64,000 bases of DNA from Thioclava sp. SK-1 (GCF_001705665.1 NZ_MDHA01000089.1:1-64000), one strand, 5' to 3'; positions 35,218 through 44,223 are shown, numbered from the stretch's first letter. The notes: a model not told the origin generated them from the sequence alone. Numbers and translations: made by a program.

Positions 35218-35477
35218 TGGCGCAAATCGCTCGGGTTGGTGATACACATGTTTGCCCGATAAAGGGGCATGGCAGCAATGTGATCGTGTCAGGTGGCAGT
35301 GCAATTGTCGATGGTCGCCCGGTGGCACGGGTGGGTGACACCTGTGCATGTGGTTGCACAATCGTGTCAGGATCCTCACAATCCACATGTGATGGACGGC
35401 CCGTCGCAATTATCGGGTCAAAAACATCTGGTGGCGGCTCTATTGTTTCGGGATCGCCGCAGCATTCCACAATGTAA
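35217..35477 (+). CDS. PAAR-domain spike-tip protein
   Basis: This 86-residue PAAR protein is made of repeated motifs: RVGDTHVCP, NVIVSGGSAIVDGRPVARVGDTCACG, STCDGRPVAIIGS and SIVSGSPQHSTM. His and Cys residues for the zinc site at the cone tip are visible. It sharpens the VgrG trimer. The start overlaps the vgrG stop by 1 bp, so the two are translated together. It has no toxin extension, and no adaptor or toxin gene follows. Confidence 0.92.
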   Translation: MAQIARVGDTHVCPIKGHGSNVIVSGGSAIVDGRPVARVGDTCACGCTIVSGSSQSTCDGRPVAIIGSKTSGGGSIVSGSPQHSTM

Positions 35478-35512
35478 CGGCCCGGCGAAACCTGCCGTCT
35501 GCACAGCAGATT

Positions 35513-35550
35513 ACAGGGCATGCACCCTGTTGGCCTGACCATTTGGCCAA
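35513..35550 (+). terminator. Two adjacent hairpins after the PAAR gene
   Basis: ACAGGG (35513-35518) pairs with CCCTGT (35525-35530), and TTGGCC (35530-35535) pairs with GGCCAA (35545-35550). They lie 36 bp after the PAAR gene in a 238-bp gap that otherwise shows nothing recognisable. No T run follows, so termination is only probable. Confidence 0.35.
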
Positions 35551-35715
35551 GTTGAACATTGCTTAAATATCAGGCAACCACGCGATAAATCTATGCATGG
35601 CACCTCTGCCCCTGTTTCACGGGCGGATCGTGCTTGCGCTTATTCGCCGCAATACGATTGACACAAATCGAAGCGGCAAAAAGCTGACGCGCACTACCAG
35701 AGGGACACTGGACAT

Positions 35716-36741
35716 ATGAGCTATTTAAAAGCAATCGGCCTACGGAATTTCGGCGCGGCTCTTGCGCTTGGGACATGCCTGTCAGGCGGCGCGATGGCGC
35801 AGGACTATGTGGCCAAGATCGGCCATCTGGAAAGCACGGCGCAAAGCCGCCATGTGACGTTGGAAAAGGTCGCGCAACTGGTGAAGGAGCGCACCGATGG
35901 GGAGGTTGAGTTTCAGATCTTCCCACAAGGTCAGATGGGCGATCAGCGTCAAATGAATGAGGGCGTGCAGCTGGGCACACTGGAGGCCACTGTGGCACCG
36001 GCTGCGTTTTTGGGCGGGTTCAATCCGGTAATTTCGATCCTGGATATCCCCTATTTGCTGCCCGATAATGCCGATCAGGCGCAGGCGCTGCGTGATGGGC
36101 CGTTTGGTCAGGCGCTGCTGGACAGCTTTACCGATAAGGGCATGGTGGCGATTACCCTGTGGCCCAATGGCCGGAAGCAGTTTACCTCGAACGAAGCCAT
36201 CGACAGTATAGCCGCCTTCAAGGATCAGAAATTCCGCGTGATGGATAGCGCGATCTTGCTTGAGCAGTTCAATGCGCTGGGGGCCTCGGCTATCGCGCTG
36301 CCCTTTGGTGAGCTGTATACATCGCTGCAAACCGGTGTTGTGGATGGCGAAGAAAACCCGCTGGATACCATCAAGAACATGAAATTCTACGAGGTCCAGA
36401 AGAACCTTGTCGTTTCCGATCATGGCGCGATGGAAGATGTCGTGTTGTTCAACCCGATGTGGTGGGACAGCCTGCCGCAGGCATACCGTGATGTGATCAC
36501 GCAGGCCTTCCATGAGGCGATCCCCGATCTTCGCGCGCATAAAGCCGCAGCGGTGGAGGCCGCGCTGACAGACATCAAGGCCGCAGGCACCAATGTCCGT
36601 GTGGCGGGCCCCGAAGAACGCGCCGAGCTGCGCGCGATCACCTTTGGTCCCACATCGCAGGCCTATGTGAAGAAAGCTGGCGATGCAGGCCAGAAGATGC
36701 TTGCGATCTATGAGGACGCCTATAGCAAGCTGGGCAACTGA
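35716..36741 (+). CDS. TRAP transporter solute-binding protein, DctP family
   Basis: This 341-residue DctP-type receptor has a signal peptide ending GGAMAQD (cleavage near residue 29). Family segments are QIFPQGQMGDQRQMNEGVQLGTLEA, KFRVMDSAILLEQFNALGASAIALPFGELYTSLQTGVVDGEENPL; the first contains the Arg-like ligand region and the second the P-F-x-E-L-Y-T-x-L-Q block. The ligand is probably a sugar acid or C4-dicarboxylate-like compound, judging from the neighbouring dehydratases. A 70-bp gap with a hairpin separates it from dctQ. Confidence 0.92.
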   Translation: MSYLKAIGLRNFGAALALGTCLSGGAMAQDYVAKIGHLESTAQSRHVTLEKVAQLVKERTDGEVEFQIFPQGQMGDQRQMNEGVQLGTLEATVAPAAFLGGFNPVISILDIPYLLPDNADQAQALRDGPFGQALLDSFTDKGMVAITLWPNGRKQFTSNEAIDSIAAFKDQKFRVMDSAILLEQFNALGASAIALPFGELYTSLQTGVVDGEENPLDTIKNMKFYEVQKNLVVSDHGAMEDVVLFNPMWWDSLPQAYRDVITQAFHEAIPDLRAHKAAAVEAALTDIKAAGTNVRVAGPEERAELRAITFGPTSQAYVKKAGDAGQKMLAIYEDAYSKLGN

Positions 36742-36768
36742 TCGCGGCACGCGGTTTCTGGTAGTTCA

Positions 36769-36795
36769 GGCCCCTGCGCGTATTGTGCGGGGGCC
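36769..36795 (+). terminator. Intercistronic hairpin between dctP and dctQ
   Basis: GGCCCCTGCGC at 36769-36779 pairs with GTGCGGGGGCC at 36785-36795 (11 pairs, two of them G-U), loop GTATT, followed by ATTTTA. This is a good candidate for an attenuating hairpin that lowers permease expression relative to the receptor. Confidence 0.6.
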
Positions 36796-36811
36796 ATTTT
36801 AGGATAAGTGC

Positions 36812-37309
36812 ATGGCATTTCTTTCCCTGCTGCGACGCATTGAACGATGCGTATTGGTCTGCCTGTTTTTGCTGATGGTGGCGTTGTTTTTCGGCAGTGT
36901 GATCACGCGCGAAATTGGCGGGACATTCGCCAGCCGTTTCGCATGGATCGAAGAAGCCGTGCGCCTTTTGAACCTGTTTTTGGTGTTTCTGGCGCTGGGA
37001 TTGGCGTTAGAGCGCGGCAAACATGTCGGCATCACCAATCTGCGTGACACATTGCCCGCGCCGCTGCGACGCGCCGTGCTGGGGCTGATTGATCTGGCCG
37101 GGCTTGCCATGTCGCTGTATCTGGCATGGCTGAGCGTTGAGCTGGTGCAATTCGTGTTGAAATCAGGCCAACGCTCCCCGACCTTGTCAATCCCGATGGG
37201 GGTAATCTATGTCGCTCCGGTGATCGGGTTCGTGCTGTTGGGCCTGCGCTATGGGCTTAGCCTGTTCGGGCTGATCGACCGCTTTGCCAAGACGGAGGAC
37301 GCCACATGA
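36812..37309 (+). CDS. TRAP transporter small permease, DctQ family
   Basis: This 165-residue inner-membrane protein has four predicted helices. DctQ marks are GGTFASRFAWIEEAVRLLNLFLVFLALGLALERGKHV, in which the W-x-E-E motif lies in a re-entrant region. It is the small subunit pairing with DctM. The ATG follows AGGA after the hairpin; the stop overlaps dctM by 4 bp. Confidence 0.88.
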   Translation: MAFLSLLRRIERCVLVCLFLLMVALFFGSVITREIGGTFASRFAWIEEAVRLLNLFLVFLALGLALERGKHVGITNLRDTLPAPLRRAVLGLIDLAGLAMSLYLAWLSVELVQFVLKSGQRSPTLSIPMGVIYVAPVIGFVLLGLRYGLSLFGLIDRFAKTEDAT

Positions 37310-38592
37310 TCATTGCCCTAATTTTCGCGCTGGCGGTTATGTTGCTGCTGGGCGGGTTTGAGATGCTGCTTGTGCTGGGCTTGCCGACATTGGCCTATAA
37401 GCAGGCGTTTTGGCCTAATCTGCCCGATGCGGCAGTGGTGCAAAAGCTGCTTGGTGGGATAAATCATACAACGCTTCTGGCCATTCCGTTCTTCATTCTG
37501 GCCGCCAATCTGATGGCATCGGGGCAGATTGCAAAACACCTGATCGCGGTGGTGCAGGCGTTCTTGGGCCATACGCGCGGCGGCATGGGCCATGTAACGG
37601 TGGGCGGGTCGATGGCCTTTGGCGCGGTTTCGGGTTCGGCGCCGGCGACGGTGGCGGCCATGGGCCGGATGGTCTATCCCGAAATGCGCGCGGCGGGGTA
37701 TTCCGACCGTTTCAGCCTGGGGCTGCTGGTGTCCAGCGCAGAAACTGCGTTGCTGATCCCGCCCTCGATCACCTTTATCATCTATGGCTGGATGACCGGC
37801 ACTTCGATTGCGCAGCTATTTGCGGGCGGTCTGGCGGTGGGGCTGGTCCTGGGTCTGGCCTTCGCCATAATGGTGCAAATTCAGGCGACACGTGACGCCG
37901 TCACCGCCGCCCCGCGCGCGGATTGGGGCGAAAGGCTGCGGGTGGTATGGGATGCGAAATGGGCGCTGGGGATGCCCGTAATCATTTTGGGCGGTATCTA
38001 TTCCGGGATCATCACCCCGACCGAGGCTGCAGCCGTCAGCGTGGTCTATGCCATAGTTGTTGAATGCCTTATTTCGCGCAGTTTGACCTGGGCCGATCTG
38101 TTTGCCATCACCGAGCGCAGCGCAATTAACACCGCGATCATCTTTGTGCTGCTGGCGATGGGGGGGCTGATCTCATTCTTTGTGACATTGGCACAGGTGC
38201 CTGCGGGCATTTTATCGCTGCTGGACAGTATTGATGCGGGGATGATTACATTCCTGCTGGTGGTGAACCTGTGCTTTTTCATCGCAGGCATGTTTATCGA
38301 CCCCAACTCCGCGCTTTTGGTGCTGGTGCCGCCCTTCTTCCCGGTGGCGCAATCATTGGGCATCGACCCGGTACATTTCGGGATGATTGTAACGATGAAT
38401 ATCTCATTGGGGATGATCACACCGCCCTTTGGGTTGGATATCTTTGTGGCCTCGTCCACGCTTGGCAAACCGGTAGAGGATATCATCGCCGGGGTTTGGC
38501 CATTTGTGGTGGTCAATATCATCGTTCTGGCGCTGATCACCTATGTCCCGCAGATTTCATTATTTGTTCCGCATCTGATCTATGGCAGTTAG
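37306..38592 (+). CDS. TRAP transporter large permease, DctM family
   Basis: This 428-residue protein has about 12 membrane segments and DctM blocks: FFILAANLMASGQIAKHLI, GSMAFGAVSGSAPATVAAMGRMVYPEM, SSAETALLIPPSITFIIYG, and FGMIVTMNISLGMITPPFGLDIFVAS. It forms the conducting subunit. The operon ends here and converges with the FadR-type regulator gene, with only 12 bp between. Confidence 0.92.
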   Translation: MIIALIFALAVMLLLGGFEMLLVLGLPTLAYKQAFWPNLPDAAVVQKLLGGINHTTLLAIPFFILAANLMASGQIAKHLIAVVQAFLGHTRGGMGHVTVGGSMAFGAVSGSAPATVAAMGRMVYPEMRAAGYSDRFSLGLLVSSAETALLIPPSITFIIYGWMTGTSIAQLFAGGLAVGLVLGLAFAIMVQIQATRDAVTAAPRADWGERLRVVWDAKWALGMPVIILGGIYSGIITPTEAAAVSVVYAIVVECLISRSLTWADLFAITERSAINTAIIFVLLAMGGLISFFVTLAQVPAGILSLLDSIDAGMITFLLVVNLCFFIAGMFIDPNSALLVLVPPFFPVAQSLGIDPVHFGMIVTMNISLGMITPPFGLDIFVASSTLGKPVEDIIAGVWPFVVVNIIVLALITYVPQISLFVPHLIYGS

Positions 38593-38604
38593 GTTCAGTC
38601 GCGC

Positions 38605-39306
38605 TTAGGTCACGCCCGCGCGCATCAGGACGGCGATTGCACTGTCGAAATGTGCTGTCATTTCGGCTTCGGCTCTTGCGCTGTCTTGCATCATGATGGC
38701 CGTGGCAATACGCCCGTGCAGATCGATATTTTCACGCCGATTGTGATCGTTGGCTCGCGCGCGCCAGCCAATATCCCATGTTTGGCGCGTGATCACCTCA
38801 TAGCTGCTGACCAATAGCGCATATAGCGCATTGCCCGATGCCTGCGCGATCAACGTGTGAAAGGCGATGTCATAGTCCATGATTTTTTGATGATCGTGTT
38901 CCAAAGCCTCATACATCTGGTCGATCAGCTCCAGCAACCGGCGCGCTTGATCATCAGATCTGCGCAGGGCGGCAAGTCCGGCTGTACGCAATTCCAGGGT
39001 GCGGCGCACATCAATAACCTGCTGCAAGGATTGCTGCCCGGTATAGACCGTGTGGTCCAGCAGGATGGACATCGGCCCGGCGTTAGGGGCTGCGACGCGG
39101 GCGCGTCGGCCATTGCCGATTTGCAAAACACCCAATGCTGACAGTGCGCGCATGGCTTCACGGGCAACGGTGCGCGACACGGCCAACCGGGTAGCCAGGG
39201 CTTGCTCGCTGGGCAAAGGATCCCCTACGCGTAGGTTTTCAGCCCGTATAATTCCCAAAAGATCATCAATGACACGGTCCACGAGACCGGTTTCTTTCGC
39301 TTCCAT
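38605..39306 (-). CDS. GntR-family regulator, FCD (FadR) subfamily
   Basis: This 233-residue regulator has a winged helix (AENLRVGDPLPSEQALATRLAVSRTVAREAMRALSALG) and an FCD domain with metal-binding candidates DYDIAFHTLIAQASGN and NIDLHGRIATAI. Such regulators respond to sugar acids or lactate-like ligands. It is divergent from the dehydratase operon starting at 39481, and two FadR-type palindromes lie in the gap. It probably represses both flanking TRAP/catabolic operons. Confidence 0.88.
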   Translation of the reverse strand: MEAKETGLVDRVIDDLLGIIRAENLRVGDPLPSEQALATRLAVSRTVAREAMRALSALGVLQIGNGRRARVAAPNAGPMSILLDHTVYTGQQSLQQVIDVRRTLELRTAGLAALRRSDDQARRLLELIDQMYEALEHDHQKIMDYDIAFHTLIAQASGNALYALLVSSYEVITRQTWDIGWRARANDHNRRENIDLHGRIATAIMMQDSARAEAEMTAHFDSAIAVLMRAGVT

Positions 39307-39334
39307 CCCCTACCTTTCATACAGGTTTTGATTA

Positions 39335-39370
39335 TTTGTCCAACAAAGTGGATATTTTTGGTTGACCGAA
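39335..39370. promoter_or_regulatory. FadR-type operators in the divergent promoter region
   Basis: TTTGT-CCA-ACAAA at 39335-39347 is a perfect palindrome with the GT-Nx-AC core known for GntR/FadR-subfamily sites. A second near-palindrome, TTTGGT-TG-ACCGAA, lies at 39357-39370 (one mismatch). Both lie between the regulator gene (minus) and the dehydratase gene (plus), where binding would control both. Confidence 0.5.
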
Positions 39371-39480
39371 TCTTACCATAATGTCTACCGTGGTGTCATG
39401 GGAAAGTTCTGCTGATCGCTGATTGGCGGGCAAAGTGGGTTAGGCACAGCAGCTTTTGGGCCAGCTGTGGGAGGAATGTC

Positions 39481-40686
39481 ATGAAAATCACCGCCATTCG
39501 CACTTATCGTGCGGAGGAATTTGCCAATGTGCTTTGGGTCCATGTGGAAACAGATGCCGGGATTACTGGGCTTGGTGAAACCTTTTATGGGGCAGAGGCT
39601 TGTGAAGCCCATATCCACAACACGCTTGCGGTGCGTCTGTTGGGTCAAAACCCGCTGAATATTGAGCTTTTGCACCGTGAGATGGTCAGCTTGCCAAATG
39701 CGCAAGCGTCAACCGGGGTGGAATATCGCGCAGCATCGGCCATTGATATCGCCCTGTGGGATTTGTTCGGTAAGGTCACTGGCCAGCCCGTCCATACACT
39801 GTTGGGGGGGCAGTGCTGGGATAAAGTGCGGGTTTATAATACCTGCGCAGGCACGCGCTATGTGCGTACGAATAAGATCAAGCCAGTCGACACGTGGAAT
39901 TTGGGCGATGCGCAAACCTCGCCCTATGAAGACCTTGATGCTTTTATGAACCGCGCCGATGAGCTGGCCGAAAACCTGCTGGAAAACGGCATTTCGGCCA
40001 TGAAAATCTGGCCATTTGATCCGGCGGGCATTGAAAACCGCGGGATGTTTATCAGCGCCGAGCAGATGAAGACAGCGTTGAAACCATTTGAGCTGATCCG
40101 TAAGGCGGTTGGCGACAAGATGGAAATCATGCTGGAGATGCATTCGCTGTGGAACCTGCCCACGGCGATGGAAATCGCCCGCGCTGTCGAACCCTATGCG
40201 CCGCGTTGGTATGAAGATCCGATCCGCATGAACAATGCGCAGGCTCTGGCGGAATTTGCGCGCAATACAAATGTTTGGACCTGCGCGTCCGAGACATTGG
40301 GATCGCGCTTTGCCTATAAAGACTATCTGGACCGGGATGCGGCGCATGTGGTCATGGCCGATCTGTGCTGGACTGGCGGGCTGACCGAGGGCCGTAAAAT
40401 TGCGGCTCTGGCGGATCTGCATCACCGGCCTTTTGCGCCCCATGATTGCATTGGCCCGGTTGGGTTTGCCGCAGCGATCCACATGTCCTTTAGCCAGCCT
40501 AATACTTTGATTCAGGAATCCGTTCGCGCGTTTTACAACGGCTGGTATCGCGAATTGGTGACCGAAGTGCCGCGTATCGAAGGTGGTTATGTCTATCCAA
40601 TGGAAGGGCCGGGCCTGGGCACCGAGCTGGTGCCGCAATTCTTTGAACGGTCCGATCTGTCCACCCGTCTTTCGGAGGCCAACTGA
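39481..40686 (+). CDS. Mandelate racemase/enolase superfamily sugar-acid dehydratase
   Basis: This 401-residue enzyme has the N-terminal capping domain (MKITAIRTYRAEEFANVLWV) and a TIM barrel with candidate catalytic and metal residues K175 (AMKIW), E219 and H221 (LEMHSLW), E245 (WYEDP), E271 (SETLG) and H321 (APHDCIG). The pattern fits acid-sugar dehydratases of the mandelate racemase group, which remove water from aldonic acids to give 2-keto-3-deoxy acids. The substrate cannot be assigned by eye. It is followed by SDR and zinc dehydrogenase genes in tight linkage. Confidence 0.88.
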   Translation: MKITAIRTYRAEEFANVLWVHVETDAGITGLGETFYGAEACEAHIHNTLAVRLLGQNPLNIELLHREMVSLPNAQASTGVEYRAASAIDIALWDLFGKVTGQPVHTLLGGQCWDKVRVYNTCAGTRYVRTNKIKPVDTWNLGDAQTSPYEDLDAFMNRADELAENLLENGISAMKIWPFDPAGIENRGMFISAEQMKTALKPFELIRKAVGDKMEIMLEMHSLWNLPTAMEIARAVEPYAPRWYEDPIRMNNAQALAEFARNTNVWTCASETLGSRFAYKDYLDRDAAHVVMADLCWTGGLTEGRKIAALADLHHRPFAPHDCIGPVGFAAAIHMSFSQPNTLIQESVRAFYNGWYRELVTEVPRIEGGYVYPMEGPGLGTELVPQFFERSDLSTRLSEAN

Positions 40687-41453
40687 TGAGCATGAAACTT
40701 TTTGATTTGACCGGCCGCACTGCGTTGATCACCGGATCGTCACGCGGACTTGGACGGGCGATGGCCGAGGGGCTTGCCGGTTGTGGCGCGCGTGTCATTT
40801 TGAACGGCACCAATGCCGCGCGGCTGGACAGCGCGGTGGCTGAGATGACAGCCGCCGGATATCAGGCCCTAAGCGCCGCATTCGATGTGACCGATGAAAC
40901 CGCGATCCGTGCCGCCTTTGAACAATTCGATGCGGACGGGATCGAGGTCGACATTTTGGTCAATAACGCCGGTATTCAATTTCGTAAGCCGATGCTGGAA
41001 TTGGACACGGCGGATTGGCAACGGGTGATTGATGTAAACCTGACATCAGCCTTCGTAATTGGACGAGAAGCGGCAAAACGTATGGCCACACGCGGCCGGG
41101 GGAAGGTCATCAATATCGGATCGCTGACCTCTGATTTGGCGCGGGCCACCGTGGCGCCCTATACCGTGGCCAAGGGCGGTATCAAAATGCTGACCAAGGC
41201 AATGGCGGCTGAGTGGGGCGAATTGGGGATCCAATCCAACGCTATCGGGCCGGGCTATATGCTGACTGACATGAACGAAGCGCTGGTCAATGATCCGAAG
41301 TTCGATGCCTGGGTCAAAGGCCGCACGCCCATGCGCCGCTGGGGCGCACCAGAAGAGCTGGCGGGCCTGGCGATCTTTCTTGCGGCGGATGCGTCCAACT
41401 ATGTGTCGGGTCAGTTGATCTTTGCCGATGGCGGCATGGCCTCGGTGCTGTGA
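40686..41453 (+). CDS. SDR family oxidoreductase, gluconate 5-dehydrogenase-like
   Basis: This 255-residue classical SDR has LFDLTGRTALITGSSRGLGRAMAEGLA (cofactor motif), NNAGIQFRKPMLELDTADWQRVIDVNLTS, catalytic Ser in NIGSLTSD and YTVAK as the Tyr/Lys pair. The N-terminal and NNAGIQFRKP segments closely resemble gluconate 5-dehydrogenases (IdnO/GNO). It would oxidise or reduce a keto-sugar acid. It overlaps the previous gene by 1 bp and the next by 1 bp (TGATG). Confidence 0.87.
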   Translation: MSMKLFDLTGRTALITGSSRGLGRAMAEGLAGCGARVILNGTNAARLDSAVAEMTAAGYQALSAAFDVTDETAIRAAFEQFDADGIEVDILVNNAGIQFRKPMLELDTADWQRVIDVNLTSAFVIGREAAKRMATRGRGKVINIGSLTSDLARATVAPYTVAKGGIKMLTKAMAAEWGELGIQSNAIGPGYMLTDMNEALVNDPKFDAWVKGRTPMRRWGAPEELAGLAIFLAADASNYVSGQLIFADGGMASVL

Positions 41454-42496
41454 TGGAAGCGCTGGTCATTCATGCGCCGCATGATTTGCGGCTGGATCAC
41501 ATTGCAGATGCGCCAGCGCCGGGTCCGGGACACGTGCGGGTGGCTGTCAGCCATGGCGGGATTTGCGGCTCGGATTTGCATTATTTCCAGCATGGTGGCT
41601 TCGGCACGGTGCGCCTGCGCGAACCAATGGCACTGGGTCATGAGGTCTCTGCCATCGTTACGGACATTGGCGCGGAAGTGGATGGGCTGTTGCCGGGCGA
41701 CCGTGTGGCGGTGAACCCGTCGCAGCCTTGTGGCACATGCCGCTACTGTCTGGCGGGGCAGGCCAATCAATGCTTGGATATGCGGTTCAATGGGTCTGCG
41801 ATGCGGTTCCCGCATGAACAGGGTCTGTTCCGCGCCGCGCTCACGCTGCCTGCTGCGCGGGTGGTGCGGCTGTCGCCCGATGCCGATTTGGCCTTGGCCG
41901 CTATGGCAGAGCCTTTGGCGGTGTGTTTGCATGCCGTGCGCGGGGCAGGGGCGCTGACCGGCGCACGGGTTTTGGTGTCTGGCTGTGGCCCGATTGGGTG
42001 CCTGACCGTGGCCGCCGCCCGTCACGCAGGCGCTGCGCAGATCATCGCCACTGATATTTCGGCCAGTGCTTTGAAAATGGCCGCGCAGATGGGGGCCGAT
42101 CAGCTGATTGATCTGTCACAAGATCCGCAAGGCCTGCAGCCGCTGACCGACAACAAAGGGCAAATTGATGTGGCCTTTGAATGTTCCGGCGCACCGCAGG
42201 CCTTTGCAGGCGTCGCACAGGTTGTGCGGGCGGGCGGGCAATTGATCACCGTTGGGTTGGGCCCGGATGTGGCCCTGCCGCTGACACAGATCGTAACCCG
42301 TGAACTGCGTATTCAGGGCAGCTTCCGTTTCGATGCGGAATTCGCCACCGCAGCCCGGTTGATTGATCAGGGCCGGATTAATCCACGCCCATTGCTGACC
42401 CGCGTTTTGCCAGCGTCCCAAGCCACCGAAGCCTTTGAACTGGCCGCCGACAAGACACGCGCAATGAAGGTGCAAATCGCCTTTGACGCGCTTTGA
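41453..42496 (+). CDS. Zinc-dependent alcohol dehydrogenase, L-idonate 5-dehydrogenase-like
   Basis: This 347-residue medium-chain dehydrogenase has the catalytic zinc ligands C38 (GGICGSDLHYFQHGGFG) and H63-E64 (LGHEVSA), and structural zinc cysteines C93, C96, C99 and C107 (PCGTCRYCLAGQANQC). The Rossmann motif is SGCGPIGCL. HYFQHGGFGTVRLREPMVLGHE-type sequence is characteristic of L-idonate 5-dehydrogenase (IdnD). Together with the gluconate 5-dehydrogenase-like SDR it suggests idonate/5-ketogluconate-like chemistry. ATG 41453 is preferred; a GTG at 41450 is in frame. Confidence 0.87.
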   Translation: MEALVIHAPHDLRLDHIADAPAPGPGHVRVAVSHGGICGSDLHYFQHGGFGTVRLREPMALGHEVSAIVTDIGAEVDGLLPGDRVAVNPSQPCGTCRYCLAGQANQCLDMRFNGSAMRFPHEQGLFRAALTLPAARVVRLSPDADLALAAMAEPLAVCLHAVRGAGALTGARVLVSGCGPIGCLTVAAARHAGAAQIIATDISASALKMAAQMGADQLIDLSQDPQGLQPLTDNKGQIDVAFECSGAPQAFAGVAQVVRAGGQLITVGLGPDVALPLTQIVTRELRIQGSFRFDAEFATAARLIDQGRINPRPLLTRVLPASQATEAFELAADKTRAMKVQIAFDAL

Positions 42497-42525
42497 TTTT
42501 CGACATCATCTAACGGGAGGAAAAG

Positions 42526-43545
42526 ATGAAACGAACCACATTGATGACAGGGGCCGCCCTGGCCGCGCTTTGCCTGACAACCGCCGCGCAGGCGCAGGAA
42601 TATTCGCTGCGCTTTCAGTCCTCGGACCCGGCGGGCAACCCGAATTTCATCTTTCAACAAGGCTGGGCCGAAAGCGTTTCTGAGATGACCGATGGTCGTG
42701 TGGCGATTGAACTTTTGCCAGTTGGCTCGATCGTGGATTACAAAGAAACGCCTGATGCGATTGCTGCAGGTCTGTTGGACGGGCATATCACCGATACATC
42801 CTATTTTGCGGGTCGTGACCCGGCCTTTGGACTGATCGCCAATCCCGTTGGTGCCTGGAGCGATCCAGAGCAGATGATTGATTTCGTCGAAAATGGTGGT
42901 GGTGCCGAGCTGATGAATGAGCTGATCAACCCCTACGGGTTGGAGTTTATCGGCGTGTCCACACCGGGGCTGGAAGCCTTTGTGTCCAAAGTTCCGCTGG
43001 AAGGCGTCGATGACCTGCAAGGGGTCAAGATCCGTTCCCCCGAGGGGTTGATTGCGAATGTCTTTGCGGCGGCTGGCGCCAACCCGGTCAATCTGCCCGC
43101 GTCAGAGGTTTATACTTCATTGGATAAAGGTGTGATTGATGCCGCCGATTATTCGGTGTTTTCGGTCAATCAAGAAACCGGAATGAATGAGATCGCGATG
43201 CACCCGGTCTATCCGGGGTTCCACTCGCTGCCGCTTGTCGAAGTGTCGATGAATAAGCAAAAATGGGATGGGCTGCCCGAAGATATCCAGACGCAGATCA
43301 AAGCGGCCGTGAAGCAATTCCAGCAAACGCAGGTCAACACGCTGAAAGAGCGCGATCTGGCGGCGGTAGAGGCGGCGAAGTCCGAAGGCATCACTGTGCA
43401 TGATTGGTCGGCCGAAGATCGTGCCAAATTCCGCACAATTGCACAGGCCGAATGGGCCAAGGTCGCCGAAGGGTCGCCGATGGCACAAAAGGTATTTGAC
43501 GCATTGAACGTCTATCTGACGGACAATGGGCTGATGGGCCAATAA
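42526..43545 (+). CDS. TRAP transporter solute-binding protein, DctP family (second set)
   Basis: This 339-residue receptor has a signal peptide (MKRTTLMTGAALAALCLTTA, ending AQAQE). It has DctP blocks IELLPVGSIVDYKETPDAIAAGLLDG, GVKIRSPEGLIANVFAAAGANPVNLPASEVYTSLDKGVIDAADY. The latter contains the Arg at the ligand carboxylate site. It differs clearly from the receptor at 35716, so the two TRAP systems are not a recent duplication. GGGAGG before the ATG is the ribosome binding site. A hairpin lies between it and dctQ. Confidence 0.92.
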   Translation: MKRTTLMTGAALAALCLTTAAQAQEYSLRFQSSDPAGNPNFIFQQGWAESVSEMTDGRVAIELLPVGSIVDYKETPDAIAAGLLDGHITDTSYFAGRDPAFGLIANPVGAWSDPEQMIDFVENGGGAELMNELINPYGLEFIGVSTPGLEAFVSKVPLEGVDDLQGVKIRSPEGLIANVFAAAGANPVNLPASEVYTSLDKGVIDAADYSVFSVNQETGMNEIAMHPVYPGFHSLPLVEVSMNKQKWDGLPEDIQTQIKAAVKQFQQTQVNTLKERDLAAVEAAKSEGITVHDWSAEDRAKFRTIAQAEWAKVAEGSPMAQKVFDALNVYLTDNGLMGQ

Positions 43546-43570
43546 CCCGACGGCGTGTTTACCCAATGGT

Positions 43571-43592
43571 CCCGGCGCAGATATGCGCCGGG
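43571..43592 (+). terminator. Intercistronic hairpin between second dctP and dctQ
   Basis: CCCGGCGCA at 43571-43579 pairs perfectly with TGCGCCGGG at 43584-43592, loop GATA. A few T-rich bases follow (TCTCTGTGTTTTG). It is placed like the hairpins in the other transporter operons of the window. Confidence 0.6.
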
Positions 43593-43626
43593 GCTCTCTG
43601 TGTTTTGTCCTTGGGGGAGGAAGCCC

Positions 43627-44223
43627 ATGACCACTCCACAATCACCGCATGAGGCACCCGTGCATGAGGCCGGTGTTGACACTGTTGCGCCGCGCTATCA
43701 TGAGGTTTTGCCCGAAGCCGGTTGGCTGGGCCGCCGGATTGAAAACGGTGCCATGCTGTTTGCCTTTGGCATTGTTGCCGCTGCCATCATGCTGTTGATG
43801 GAGGTGTTTTTGCGCTATGTGCTGAACGCCCCAACCATCTGGGCGCATGAAACCAGCACCTTTTTATGTGCATTGGCCTTCTTATATGGCGGGCTGTTTT
43901 GCGTCGCCCGCGATAAGCATATTCGCGTTGTGATGCTGTATGAAGCGCTTCCGGACAAGGGCCGCAGGATCATGGATATGGTGATCTCGGTCGCTTCCAC
44001 ATTGGCCTGCGCGATCTTTGCCTATGCGGCATGGATGGTGGTCACGCGCGCAGTCTGGTCGCCAATGGGCGCGATCCGGCTGGAACGTTCGGGAAGCGCG
44101 TGGAATCCGCCGCTGCCTGCGTTTTTGAAAGTGTTTCTATTCGTAATGCTTTTGGTGATGTGTGCCCAATTTGCGTGGATTCTGATCGGTCAAATCCAGC
44201 GTTTTCGTAGAAAGGACAGCTGA
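43627..44223 (+). CDS. TRAP transporter small permease, DctQ family (second set)
   Basis: This 198-residue protein has an about 45-residue hydrophilic N-terminal extension before four membrane helices, longer than most DctQ proteins. The DctQ core is NAPTIWAHETSTFLCALAFLYGG with FCVARDKHIRV. ATG 43627 is preferred since GGGGGAGGAAG lies just before it; the frame from 43555 runs through the hairpin. The stop overlaps the dctM start by 1 bp. Confidence 0.87.
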   Translation: MTTPQSPHEAPVHEAGVDTVAPRYHEVLPEAGWLGRRIENGAMLFAFGIVAAAIMLLMEVFLRYVLNAPTIWAHETSTFLCALAFLYGGLFCVARDKHIRVVMLYEALPDKGRRIMDMVISVASTLACAIFAYAAWMVVTRAVWSPMGAIRLERSGSAWNPPLPAFLKVFLFVMLLVMCAQFAWILIGQIQRFRRKDS

